Assembly: GCF_026427595.1 (NCBI RefSeq)
Contig: NZ_CP101527.1
Location: 436,001 to 500,000 of the forward strand
DNA length: 64,000 nucleotides
Direction of reading: 5' to 3'
Source: Alkalimarinus sediminis
GTDB taxonomy: Bacteria; Pseudomonadota; Gammaproteobacteria; Pseudomonadales; Oleiphilaceae
In this document: positions 40,476 to 50,400 of the stretch, in pieces
How the letters are laid out: the number at the start of each line of letters is the position of its first letter
How positions within the stretch are numbered: the stretch's first letter is position 1
Position numbers and translations under genes: made by a program
The notes under the pieces: generated by a model
What the model was told of the DNA's origin: nothing
Database searches by the model: none
What the model saw: only the letters and a program-made list of their open reading frames with translations

Positions 40476-42224
40476 ATGGCTGAGCCTAAGAAAAAAATAA
40501 GAATTGGTGATCTGTTGGTGCAGAATGAGGTCATCTCAGAAGATCAGCTGATGACTGCGCTTAAAGAACAGAAAACCAGTGGTCGAAAGCTCGGTAATAC
40601 ACTGATTGATTTAGGTTATGTCGATGAAGATAACCTGCTTAACTTTTTGTCGCAGCAGTTAGGTATCCCTTTTGTCCAGCTTCGCCATTATCAATTTGAT
40701 GATGCATTGGTAAAAAAGTTACCCGAGAACCATGCCCGCCGTTTTAGAGCATTGGTGTTAGATGAGCAGCAAGGTGAACTGCTAGTGGGTATGGCCGACC
40801 CTATGGATATCTTTGGTTATGATGAGCTGGTTCGTATCCTTAAACAGCCTATTCGCCAAGCGGTGGTTAGAGAGAGTGAGCTTCTCAATACCCTCGATTT
40901 GGTTTATCGCCGTACAGAAGAGATCTCTCACCTGGCAGAAGAGTTAGAGGATGAATTAGGAGATGACGCATTTGACCTCGCCGCTCTAACCGCAACAGGA
41001 GATGATACCGAAGCACCTGTTGTAAAGCTGCTGCAGTCTATTTTTGAAGACGCCGTACAGGCAAGAGCATCGGATATACATATCGAGCCAGATGAAAGTG
41101 TTGTGCGTATTCGGCAACGTATAGATGGTGTGCTGCAAGAGCATGTCATGAAAGAGAAGCGCATTAATGCGGCGCTTGTGCTCCGTTTAAAATTGATGTC
41201 TGGGCTTAATATTTCAGAGAAGCGGATCCCCCAGGATGGTCGCTTTAATATACGAGTCAAAGGGCGCAGCATTGATGTGCGTCTATCGACAATGCCGGTG
41301 CAGTACGGCGAGTCTGTTGTAATGCGACTGCTTGATCAGACAGATGGTATGCTGACGCTCGACTCACTCGGCATGCCCAAAATGGTGATGGAGCGTTTTA
41401 GAATTGCCGTCAGCAGACCGCACGGCATGGTATTGGTAACAGGTCCAACTGGTAGCGGTAAGACCACTACACTGTATGGTGCGTTGAGTGAGCTTAACAA
41501 GCCCGAAGTTAAAATTATTACCGCAGAAGACCCGGTGGAATACCGTTTACCCAGAATAACCCAAGTGCAAGTTAACCCTAAGGTGGGACTAGAGTTCTCA
41601 ACGGTGCTACGAGCCTCTTTACGTCAAGACCCAGATGTAATACTGATTGGTGAAATGCGAGACCAAGAGACCGCAGAAATAGGTCTCAGAGCGGCGATGA
41701 CCGGCCACTTAGTACTATCAACTCTCCATACCAATGATTCCGTAAGCAGTGCTATGCGTTTAACCGATATGGGAGCGGAGCCTTATTTAGTTGCCAGTTC
41801 GTTGTTGGGTGTACTTGCGCAACGCTTGATTCGTAAGCTATGTGACAACTGCAAGCAGCCCTATACACCTAGCGACCAAGAAAAGATCTGGCTTCAGTCG
41901 ATGGCCCAGTCGGGCGTTCATGTTCCTAGTGAGTTTACTAACGGTAGTGGGTGCTATCAATGCAGCAACACGGGCTATAAAGGTCGGATAGGTGTTTATG
42001 AGTGGCTCGAAATGGATGAAGCGATGCTTGATGCCCTGAGAAGAAATTCGCCATCAGAGTTTACCGCTGCGGCTAAAAAGAGTCGCTACTATCAGCCGCT
42101 AGAGCAATGCGCGCTTGAATATGCCAAACAGGGCATAACATCGCTTGATGAAGTGTTCCGCATATCGGCAACGCTAGAAGATGCCGACCACCGCAGAGAT
42201 GTGGGTGATATTAGCCTAGCGTAA
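40476..42224 (+). CDS. mshE: MSHA extension ATPase MshE
   Basis: GspE/PilB-family hexameric ATPase powering pilus extension, 582 residues. The N-terminal MshEN domain has two consecutive c-di-GMP binding motifs: RIGDLLVQNEVISEDQLMTA (from R9, to Q32) and KLGNTLIDLGYVDEDNLLNF (K38 to about Q61). Walker A GPTGSGKT at about 323, Asp box DPVEYRLP, Walker B DPDVILIGEMRD, His box STLHTNDS, and a four-cysteine zinc site (CDNC...CYQC). So pilus assembly should respond directly to c-di-GMP. Confidence 0.96.
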   Translation: MAEPKKKIRIGDLLVQNEVISEDQLMTALKEQKTSGRKLGNTLIDLGYVDEDNLLNFLSQQLGIPFVQLRHYQFDDALVKKLPENHARRFRALVLDEQQGELLVGMADPMDIFGYDELVRILKQPIRQAVVRESELLNTLDLVYRRTEEISHLAEELEDELGDDAFDLAALTATGDDTEAPVVKLLQSIFEDAVQARASDIHIEPDESVVRIRQRIDGVLQEHVMKEKRINAALVLRLKLMSGLNISEKRIPQDGRFNIRVKGRSIDVRLSTMPVQYGESVVMRLLDQTDGMLTLDSLGMPKMVMERFRIAVSRPHGMVLVTGPTGSGKTTTLYGALSELNKPEVKIITAEDPVEYRLPRITQVQVNPKVGLEFSTVLRASLRQDPDVILIGEMRDQETAEIGLRAAMTGHLVLSTLHTNDSVSSAMRLTDMGAEPYLVASSLLGVLAQRLIRKLCDNCKQPYTPSDQEKIWLQSMAQSGVHVPSEFTNGSGCYQCSNTGYKGRIGVYEWLEMDEAMLDALRRNSPSEFTAAAKKSRYYQPLEQCALEYAKQGITSLDEVFRISATLEDADHRRDVGDISLA

Positions 42225-42307
42225 TAAAAGACGCTATCTGGAAAACCAAAGGGTGTGCATTCATACCCTATAAACTGTTTTATATAATAAGTGGTTGAAA
42301 TCTGACT

Positions 42308-43537
42308 ATGGCGCAGTTCGAATATAAAAGCAGAGATGCCAAAGGCTCGGTTATGAGTGGCCAGTTAGAGGCGGCCAATCGTGATGCCGCAGCTTCCGAG
42401 CTGCAGCGCCGTGGGCTGACGCCTGTTGCCATATCAGAGCATATTGAGAAGAAAGATGTGTTCGAAGGCCTCAAGAAAATTAAAATATTCAAGCGAAAAG
42501 TTTCCCTTGAAGAGTTGATTATTTACTGCCGCCAAATGAATGCCTTAACCAGGGCCGGTATACCGATTATTCGAGCAATGAGAGGGTTGGCTGACTCAAC
42601 CACTTCTGAGCTGCTCCACGAAACCCTTCATGATGTCACTGATCGCCTCGAGTCAGGTGTAAACTTAGCCACATCAATGCAGTCTCACCCTGACATTTTT
42701 GATGACATGTTTATTAGTATGGTGCATGTGGGTGAAAACACGGGGCAGCTTGAAGATGCATTTCAGCAACTTGCGATAAGCTTAGAGTTAGAGCGTGATA
42801 CTCGCCGGCGTATCAAACAAGCCACTCGTTACCCTATGTTTGTTATTGTGGCGTTACTATCGGCATTGATGATTATTAACTTCTTTGTTATTCCTAAGTT
42901 TGCCTCGGTATTTGCAAAACTAGGTGCTGACTTACCCATCTTTACCAAAATGTTGGTTGCGACGTCGAACTTTTTTATTGATTACTGGTGGCTAATGTTG
43001 GGCGTCACGGTAATTGCCGTGGTCCTGTTTAAGCGGTGGTCAAAAACAGAGTCAGGCCATTACAAGTGGGATCGGACTAAGCTGCGTTTCCCCATTGTAG
43101 GTAATTTGTTCGAGTTGATTACTCTGTCTCGGTTCTCCCGCAACTTCTCAATGATGCTTGCCGCTGGTATGCCAATTACGCATGCATTGGCGGTCGCTGC
43201 AGAATCAGCTAACAATAAATATATTGGTCACCATATATTAGGTATGAAGTCAGGTATAGAACGAGGTGATAGCTTGCTTCGTACCGCCAATGCATCAAAC
43301 ATGTTTACGCCACTAGTGCTGCAGATGATGGCGGTAGGCGAGGAAACAGGACAAATAGATAAACTCTTGCTAGACGTAGCAAACTTCTATGATGAAGAGG
43401 TTGATTATGGTTTGTCGAAACTGGCTGAATCAATAGAGCCGATCTTGATATTTGCGATGGGAGTCTTAGTTTTGATATTGGCGCTTGGCGTATTTTTGCC
43501 AATATGGGATCTGGGCAAGGCCGCATTGGGGAACTAA
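42308..43537 (+). CDS. mshG: MSHA inner-membrane platform protein MshG
   Basis: PilC/GspF family, 409 residues. Two repeated cytoplasmic T2SF domains (SLEELIIYCRQMNALTRAGIPI and LSRFSRNFSMMLAAGMPITHAL) and three membrane segments (about 178-200, 223-240, 378-400). Couples MshE ATP hydrolysis to pilin insertion. 83 bases after mshE. Confidence 0.95.
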   Translation: MAQFEYKSRDAKGSVMSGQLEAANRDAAASELQRRGLTPVAISEHIEKKDVFEGLKKIKIFKRKVSLEELIIYCRQMNALTRAGIPIIRAMRGLADSTTSELLHETLHDVTDRLESGVNLATSMQSHPDIFDDMFISMVHVGENTGQLEDAFQQLAISLELERDTRRRIKQATRYPMFVIVALLSALMIINFFVIPKFASVFAKLGADLPIFTKMLVATSNFFIDYWWLMLGVTVIAVVLFKRWSKTESGHYKWDRTKLRFPIVGNLFELITLSRFSRNFSMMLAAGMPITHALAVAAESANNKYIGHHILGMKSGIERGDSLLRTANASNMFTPLVLQMMAVGEETGQIDKLLLDVANFYDEEVDYGLSKLAESIEPILIFAMGVLVLILALGVFLPIWDLGKAALGN

Positions 43538-43566
43538 ATGTTAGATCGGGTCAATAATTAAAATCC

Positions 43567-44136
43567 ATGAAAAACAGTGCGTTATTTCACTGGTATAAAC
43601 GCGAAAAGCGGCTACTCTTTGGGTTATCAGTCTGTATAATCGCGGCTCTTGTAGTGGTGCTTTACCAAGCATTAGAGCGAGAGATGGCTAGGGCAGAAGA
43701 GGCGATGTTTAGAACCGTTGTCGCAGAATTAAATGCTATGTTGGTTTACAAAACAGCAGAGAAAGTAGCCCAAGACAAAAGGCAGCAAATTAAAAACTTT
43801 GTAAATCATAACCCTATGGAGTGGATGGATTCCGCACCCGTAAACTATATTGGGGTACAAGATGATTTTACTCAAGTAGCGGTCGGTCGTTGGTTTTTTT
43901 CTCAAACAGAAGGGGTGATCGCCTATCGGGTAAGTCATACCGATATGTTTGAGCTAGACAGTATCGAAGCCCCCGGCAGAGAGGGCGCAAAATATGTGCG
44001 TTTTCGGGTAGTGCTTGATTACGTTGATAGCAATAACAATCAAGAGTTTGATGAGCTTGAAGAGCGTATCATCGGTTTGCGGTTGCAACCACTAGATTAC
44101 TATAAATGGACGGCAATAGAAGGTAAGGGACGTTAA
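43567..44136 (+). CDS. mshF: MSHA biogenesis protein MshF
   Basis: 189 residues with one membrane segment at about 18-37 (LFGLSVCIIAALVVVLYQAL) and a periplasmic domain. The sequence is poorly conserved, so the assignment rests on size, topology and the position between mshG and mshB, exactly as in Vibrio. Role in the pilus machine unknown. Confidence 0.75.
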   Translation: MKNSALFHWYKREKRLLFGLSVCIIAALVVVLYQALEREMARAEEAMFRTVVAELNAMLVYKTAEKVAQDKRQQIKNFVNHNPMEWMDSAPVNYIGVQDDFTQVAVGRWFFSQTEGVIAYRVSHTDMFELDSIEAPGREGAKYVRFRVVLDYVDSNNNQEFDELEERIIGLRLQPLDYYKWTAIEGKGR

Positions 44137-44192
44137 TACGATACAAATGTACACAGACACAGCTTAAAATTAAGGCTATAAAGGGTAAATTG

Positions 44193-44705
44193 ATGAATCA
44201 AATGTTACGAAACCGAACAAACGCAGGCTTTACACTAATAGAGTTAGTGGTGGTAATCGCTATTCTTGCTATTTTATCTGCGTTTGCCCTACCTCGATTT
44301 GCAGATATGGCAGACGAAGCTCACCGAAGCAGTGTGGAGGGCAGTGGTGGTGCTATGGCAGCAGCAGTGGCTCTTGCTCGTTCTCAGTGGTTGGCTAACG
44401 GCAATGCGGTGGCTGTGACGAATTTACCGGGGTATGGTGATGAGACTATCGATACCAGTGTTGATGGCTGGCCAACAGGGGTAAATGGCAATACCAACCC
44501 AAATGCCATGAGTAACACAGAGTGCCGTGATTTGTGGATTAAACTACTACAAAGTAGCGCGCCAAGCGTAAGCACCGGGACTGGAAGTGATTATCAGGCC
44601 TCAATTGTAGGCGGAGACTGCCGATATACTTATCAACGAGACTCGTTTGGTAACTATGTGCAGTACGACCCGAATAATGGAGAAGTCTTTACCCAAATTA
44701 ATTAA
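44193..44705 (+). CDS. mshB: MSHA minor pilin MshB
   Basis: Type IV prepilin, 170 residues from ATG 44193 (AAGGG 8 bases upstream). Leader MNQMLRNRTNAG is cut before FTLIELVVVIAILAILSAF; E5 of the mature form is present. Two cysteines near the C-terminus (TECRDLW and GGDCRYTY) may form the pilin disulfide loop. Located before the major pilin as in Vibrio. Confidence 0.88.
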   Translation: MNQMLRNRTNAGFTLIELVVVIAILAILSAFALPRFADMADEAHRSSVEGSGGAMAAAVALARSQWLANGNAVAVTNLPGYGDETIDTSVDGWPTGVNGNTNPNAMSNTECRDLWIKLLQSSAPSVSTGTGSDYQASIVGGDCRYTYQRDSFGNYVQYDPNNGEVFTQIN

Positions 44706-44768
44706 GTTAATGTTTCGGGTTAGGTGGTTTTTAATGATTAAAATTATCTAACTACTGGAAATCCCTTA

Positions 44769-44797
44769 TCGACATAGTGCGATAAACGTTTTATAAA
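44769..44797 (+). promoter_or_regulatory. sigma-70 promoter of mshA
   Basis: TCGACA (44769-44774, 5 of 6), a 17-base spacer and TATAAA (44792-44797, 5 of 6), inside the 126-base mshB-mshA gap and 34 bases before the mshA ATG. Gives the major pilin its own transcription start within the operon. Confidence 0.75.
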
Positions 44798-44831
44798 GTA
44801 AGAATTAATATTTATAGAGTAGGAGTTTTAG

Positions 44832-45308
44832 ATGATTAATATGCAAAAAATGAATAAGAAACAGGCTGGTTTTACCCTGATCGAATTGGTAATGGTAATT
44901 GTTATTCTGGGTATCCTATCTGCATTTGCACTGCCTAGATTTGCTGATTTGACTGACGACGCTCGGCAAGCTTCAATCTCAGGAGCTATTGGTGCTATGA
45001 AGTCTGCTTCAGCTATTACGCACGCTCAATGGATAGCTAACGGCTCGACAGGAACTACAGTTGAGCTGGAAGGTGCATTTATCGGTACTGCGTCAGGCTA
45101 CCCTGACTCGGCCTCAACCGGAACCGGTGCTGGAGATACTGCTGCAAACGCGGGTACTATTCAGCTAGCAGCAAACTTATCTGATAGCGATTATAATATT
45201 ACAGAAGGCGCAACTAGTTTAACACTTACACTAACAGGTCTTACTTGCACCGTTACTTATACCGCTGCTACTGGTGCGGTGACTACATCTGGTGCAGATT
45301 GCCCATAG
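44832..45308 (+). CDS. mshA: MSHA major pilin MshA
   Basis: Type IV prepilin, 158 residues. Leader MINMQKMNKKQAG is cleaved before FTLIELVMVIVILGILSAFA; mature E5 is present. Small residues and Thr dominate the globular part, and two cysteines near the C-terminus (LTCTV and GADCP) fit a disulfide loop. Strong AGGAG site and its own promoter suggest it is the main subunit. Confidence 0.9.
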   Translation: MINMQKMNKKQAGFTLIELVMVIVILGILSAFALPRFADLTDDARQASISGAIGAMKSASAITHAQWIANGSTGTTVELEGAFIGTASGYPDSASTGTGAGDTAANAGTIQLAANLSDSDYNITEGATSLTLTLTGLTCTVTYTAATGAVTTSGADCP

Positions 45309-45318
45309 TGATAGTTGT

Positions 45319-45831
45319 ATGTTAATGAGAGGTGTGCGGAAGGAGATTAGTTCTTCTGCAAGCTCCAAAGGCTTTACTCTAGTAGAGCTCGTCATGGCGC
45401 TAGTCATAATAGGTATCCTAAGTGCTAGCGCCATGTCTCTTTTTTCCTCACGAAGTGGCTATTCAGCCTTTCTCGCCAAAGACCAATTTATTGCTAGCGC
45501 TTTACAAGCACAACAAGTCGCCTTAGCCCTCGAAAGTAGCAATACACCTTCAACTCTAACCGTGGCAGTATCTGGTAGTAATTGGGTATTTACCGTTACT
45601 AAAGACGGTGAAACGTCACCACTTAACGAGCTAACTGCCGTAGCAGCAGGAGGTTCACTGACTATAGATGGCACGACATTGGTTGGTGCAAGAACATTTA
45701 CCTATAATCGTTCGGGCAGTTTAACGAGTAACACTAGCCATACGATTGTGTTCGCCTCTGACAATAGCCATACCGTTTGCTTGGCAGCGTCGGGTTATGC
45801 CTATAGCCCCGTTTCAGGAGCGTGCCCATGA
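45319..45831 (+). CDS. mshC: MSHA minor pilin MshC
   Basis: Prepilin-like protein, 170 residues from ATG 45319; ATG 45325 is equally possible because neither has a clear ribosome site. The prepilin motif is SSKG|FTLVELVMALVIIGIL. Eleven bases after mshA, so expression may depend on read-through from the mshA promoter. C-terminal cysteine pair (HTVCLAA and SGACP). Confidence 0.85.
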   Translation: MLMRGVRKEISSSASSKGFTLVELVMALVIIGILSASAMSLFSSRSGYSAFLAKDQFIASALQAQQVALALESSNTPSTLTVAVSGSNWVFTVTKDGETSPLNELTAVAAGGSLTIDGTTLVGARTFTYNRSGSLTSNTSHTIVFASDNSHTVCLAASGYAYSPVSGACP

Positions 45832-46325
45832 AACTGTCTCATCAATACCGAGGTATGACACTGGTTGAGATGGTGATCTCGATTGTGTTGATCTCCATCG
45901 CGGTAACAGCGGTTCTTAGCGCCTTTAGTACTTCGATGGGGAGAAGCTCAGACCCACTATGGAAAAACAAATCGTTAAAGTTGGCTCAGCTCTATCTGGA
46001 TGAAATTCTTAGTAAAAAATATGATGCCAGTACACCTCTTGGTGGAATACCAGCGTCTACCAGTATTAGTTGTGATGTGCCTTTTGCCGGCGGTAATCGA
46101 GGGTTGTTTGACAATGTGGACGACTTTAATGGTGTAGATGACAGCCCACCAGCGCTAGTCACAGGTGCGTTAAGTGACTATACCGGGTATCGAGTTCAGG
46201 TATTAGTTACCTGTGCGGGGAGTGAGGTAGGTGTTGCCAATAATAACGCAAAACGCATTACGGTAACCGTAACCCCTCCAAATCAGCCTCCTATGCCTTT
46301 TAGTGTGTATCGCGGTAATTTCTGA
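45828..46325 (+). CDS. mshD: MSHA minor pilin MshD
   Basis: 165 residues from ATG 45828, overlapping the mshC stop (ATGA) with AGGAG 7 bases upstream. Short leader MKLSHQYRG is cut before MTLVEMVISIVLISIAVTAV; Met instead of Phe at position 1 is tolerated by prepilin peptidases. Pseudopilin of the GspI/GspJ-like tip set. Confidence 0.85.
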   Translation: MKLSHQYRGMTLVEMVISIVLISIAVTAVLSAFSTSMGRSSDPLWKNKSLKLAQLYLDEILSKKYDASTPLGGIPASTSISCDVPFAGGNRGLFDNVDDFNGVDDSPPALVTGALSDYTGYRVQVLVTCAGSEVGVANNNAKRITVTVTPPNQPPMPFSVYRGNF

Positions 46326-47086
46326 TGAACACGTTAAGTACTCAAAAAGGGTTTACCTTAGTCGAGCTAGTGATCGTGATCGTGATCGCGGGCATTTTAG
46401 CGGTTGGCTCTGTTCAGTTTGTAGGGCAAGCGACACAAGGTTATTCCGATGCGGCAGATAGACAACAGTTAGCCACAATTGGCTGGATTGCGTCAGAAAA
46501 AATCACCAGAGAGCTACGCAATGCCCTACCTAACAGCATTCGATTAAGCGCGAGTGATACCTGTATAGAGTTTATCCCTGTTATAGGCGGGTCTCACTAT
46601 AAAACGTTGCCTACGAGTTTGGCTCCCAGAACCATAAGCGCTATTGCGTCTGGCTTTTCATCTGCGCCAGCGAATACACGCATAGCCGTATACCCTACTG
46701 CAGTCGGTGCGGTGTATGGGCAATCTAATCCTGGCCCAATTAGTACAAGCATTATTTCATCTCTGAGCACTACATCGAGTTTAGATACCATTACCTTGGC
46801 AGGTGACTTTGAATTTATATCAGAGTCACCTGAGCGACGCTTTTACTTTACTCAAGATCCTATTACCTACTGCATTAGTGGTGGCCGTTTAAATCGCTAT
46901 AGTGGTTATGGCTTTAGCGGGACGAAGGGTACGCCTCAAATTATTGTTGATAAAGTGCAAAGCGGAACGTTTAGCATTGCGCCCGCCACCCTTACCAGAA
47001 ACGCCGTTGTTGCGATGCACTTTGAGTTAGTCGGAGGCACAACACACATTGTTGATCAAGAGGTGCAGATCCGAAATGTACCCTAA
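46325..47086 (+). CDS. mshO: MSHA minor pilin MshO
   Basis: 253 residues; the ATG overlaps the mshD stop (TGATG). Leader MNTLSTQKG then FTLVELVIVIVIAGILAVGS. The larger globular part resembles GspJ-type minor pseudopilins. Part of the tip or initiation complex. Confidence 0.85.
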   Translation: MNTLSTQKGFTLVELVIVIVIAGILAVGSVQFVGQATQGYSDAADRQQLATIGWIASEKITRELRNALPNSIRLSASDTCIEFIPVIGGSHYKTLPTSLAPRTISAIASGFSSAPANTRIAVYPTAVGAVYGQSNPGPISTSIISSLSTTSSLDTITLAGDFEFISESPERRFYFTQDPITYCISGGRLNRYSGYGFSGTKGTPQIIVDKVQSGTFSIAPATLTRNAVVAMHFELVGGTTHIVDQEVQIRNVP

Positions 47087-47498
47087 ACTACATGACTCAT
47101 ATAGAAAAAGGCAGCAGGGTATAGGGTTACCCGTTGCGCTGTTCGTGATTACGGTTTTAGCGTTGATCGTCGTGGCTCTTACCGATCTCGAAGAGAGCTC
47201 GGGCATTAGCTTTGGCCTTGATATTAATTCAATGCGCGCCTTTTATGCAGCGGAGAGCGGTGCGCAAGTGGCACTGGCGGAAGTGTTTCCTGCTGGAGGT
47301 ACGGTGGGTAGTTGCTCTTCGATATCACCTACTGTAATCAGCTTTACCGCATCGGGCCTCAATGGTTGCCAAGCAACGGTTGGTTGCAGTGTCGCGACCG
47401 ATAGCGGTATCTCGTACTTTAGTCTTCAAAGTACGGGTTCGTGTGGCAGCGGTGTGGATACTGCTGAACGCGTTATTGTAGTAAGAGCGAGGCAGTAA
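47079..47498 (+). CDS. mshP: MSHA minor pilin MshP
   Basis: 139 residues from ATG 47079, overlapping the end of mshO by 8 bases. The prepilin-like junction is KRQQG|IGLPVALFVITVLALIVVAL, which lacks the Glu5 of normal pilins, as in GspK/PilX-type subunits that cap the pilus. RAFYAAESGAQ after the helix is a PilX-family hallmark. Confidence 0.85.
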   Translation, partial: YPKLHDSYRKRQQGIGLPVALFVITVLALIVVALTDLEESSGISFGLDINSMRAFYAAESGAQVALAEVFPAGGTVGSCSSISPTVISFTASGLNGCQATVGCSVATDSGISYFSLQSTGSCGSGVDTAERVIVVRARQ

Positions 47499-50400
47499 TG
47501 AAGGCAGTATTATCTACTATTTATTGTGCGAGAAAATCAGTATCGCTAGTACTTTTTATCTTCTTGCTAACCTGTGGAAATGCTTGGAGTGTTGTTGTTC
47601 AGAATAGAATCAGTACCGGAAATGATGATGTTGAAGAACGAATATCTGATGGTGATATGTACCCAAACAGTTCTGATTTGGAAATGGCTCATGACGATTA
47701 TGTAGGGGGGCTTCAAATAATAGGGTTGAGGTTCCAAGGGGTAAACATCCCTCCTGGTGCAACCATCAATAGCGCTTATATAGAGTTTTATGCAGACGGA
47801 CAAAATACACGAAATACGCGTTTAGTTATTTCTGGAGAAAACACAGGAAATGCTGCCGCTTTTAGTTCTTCAGATTATGATGTGAGTAGACGGACTAACC
47901 GCACTACAGCCGTTAATTGGAGGCCGGAAAGTTGGAGCGACAATAACCTTTATCAAACACCCAGTTTATCCTCGATAATCAAAGAAATTGTTGATCGGAG
48001 TGACTGGTCTTCAGGTAATGATATCGTCATCATAATCGAACCTGACTCAGCTTGTAACAATAGTAACTGTAGAAGAAGGGCGGAATCTTATAATGGTAGT
48101 ACGAGTCGTGCTCCTTTATTGGTCGTGGATTATACCGATGCTCTTTTACCTTCTGTGAGCACTGTGGGTGGAAGTTGTGGGACTGACAATCTAATTGTTG
48201 TTCAGTATGCATCTGCTGTAGGAAGCAGTGCTTTAGATATAAGTAATTACACACTCACTAATGCCAATATTACCGGCATTACTCGCCAAGATGATAGCAC
48301 TGTGGTGCTCGCGACCGACGGTTTAGTGGGCGGTCAAACCTATACATTAACAGTGCAGGGTAATAGCTATCAGGTTAGCTTTGCGGGGCTGATGGGGCAC
48401 TATTATGACCAGCGAAACTCTGGTGGCAATAAAGTTGGGTACCCTGGCGGGCTATTTACCGGTACACAATATTTGAGACTTGATAGTCAGGTTAACTTTT
48501 CTTGGAATTATGGTACACCAACCATATTCCCAAATATTGCAGGTAATAATGAACGGTTTAGTGTTCGGTGGACGGGTTATATAGCGCCAACAGTTGCAGG
48601 TAGTTATAAATTTAGGATGTATTCAGATGACGGTGTGCGTCTAAATCTCGAGGGAGTTGAAATTGTCAATGACTGGAGTCTTCATGCACCCAGGACCTCT
48701 CCTGAGTCTGCGTCACAAATACTGAGCGCGGGGCAAACCTATGAAGTACAAATGGAGCATTTTGAGCAGACTGGACAAGCCTATGCTCGGCTAGAGTGGA
48801 GTCGAGATGGCGGTACTTGGGAAGCAGTTCCCACCGCTAACCTTTCAACCTGCCCTATACCTTCTGTTACACCTCTGCCACCGTCAGTCCTTGAATTTAG
48901 AATGGACGAAATCAGCTGGAATGGTACGGCAGATGAAGTCATTGATAGTTCAGGCAATAATAACCATGCTATTGCCCGAGGAGGTCTAACCACTGTTGAC
49001 CCCGGGCAAATATGTCGTGCGGGTGATTTTGATGGTGTTGATGATTATATTGAGACTAATGATATCTATGCCTCACTAAGAGGCACATCCTCCATGAGCT
49101 TTTGGATCAAAACGACTCAGACAGGTGATGATACTGGCTGGAGAGCCCCTGGTATTGCAGGCATCGAACAGTCAGGAGGCTCAGATGATATATTCTGGGG
49201 TTGGTTAGATGCGTCTGGCCGAATTGGTATATCTGTCGCAAATGATTTTTCAACTAAGTCGACAATCGCAATCAATGATGATGTTTACCATCATGTGGTG
49301 CTTACCAGAGATGCTACGTCAGGTGAATACAAGATATATATCGATGGAGTATTGAATAACAGCGGCACGCTTACCACCGGGATCATTGGCAACTCATTCT
49401 CGAGTATAGGGCGCATAGAAGATACTGGAGGAACGCCTGAATATTTTCGAGGGGATCTTGATGAGGTAAAAGTATTTGATAGCGTACTTTCAGACAGTGA
49501 CGTGACGACGTTATTTAATGAAACTCGAGCATGCCCACCCACTAATGCTTGTGCGGCGAGCTTTCCTGATGGAATTAATAGTCATGACTACGGGTTAATT
49601 GATTTCGGCTTTCAAACACAATTGTTCTCTAGCCCTGATGGAGTGCTTGATGCAGGTAGTGTCGTGAGAAATGGTGGTGCACTAACGACCCTCACTTGTG
49701 ATTATGTTGACTGCTCTGCAAGCGGTGGGGCGGTGCCTAAGCTAAACCCTGGAGGCTTCCCGATATTCTCATCTACGCAGAATATTAGTGTGAGTTCTAC
49801 ACAAACAAAAGTACTAGGCGATGAAGGTAATACCGACACCTATAATAATATTTCTGTATCAGGCACGCTGAATGTAAGTAGCACGTATTCAGAATACTTT
49901 ATTAAGAATATGAATTTAGGGTTCAGTGGTGTGCTTAATCTCGCTGAAGGGGATTACTGGATAGAAACATTAACCACTGGCTCTCAGGCTACAATAAATG
50001 TGGTTGGTGGCGGAACTGCCCGATTATTTGTTAAAAATGCAATTACAGTAGGATTCCAAACTCGCGTTAACTCTCCATCAAATAATACATCAGGCTCGCC
50101 TGAGGATCTCTTAATATTTGCCTATGACAACGTTAGATTTGGCTCTCAAAGCACCACTTCTGCGGTTGTTTATGCTAAAGGTAATATTACGTTGGATTCT
50201 CCATCCTATGTGTTTGGCGCGTTAACGGGCAGCAATGTTAATCTAAATTCAAACTCTCAAGTGACTTATGATGCCAACGCTATTTCAGCGATAGACTTAG
50301 GTGGCGCCTGTGGTGGCAGCCCTAGCTGCAGCTTAGGAAGTTTTGCCATTACCCAGCCTACCTATGGCTTGGCCTGCCCTAGCGCTCGAGCACCTATAAG

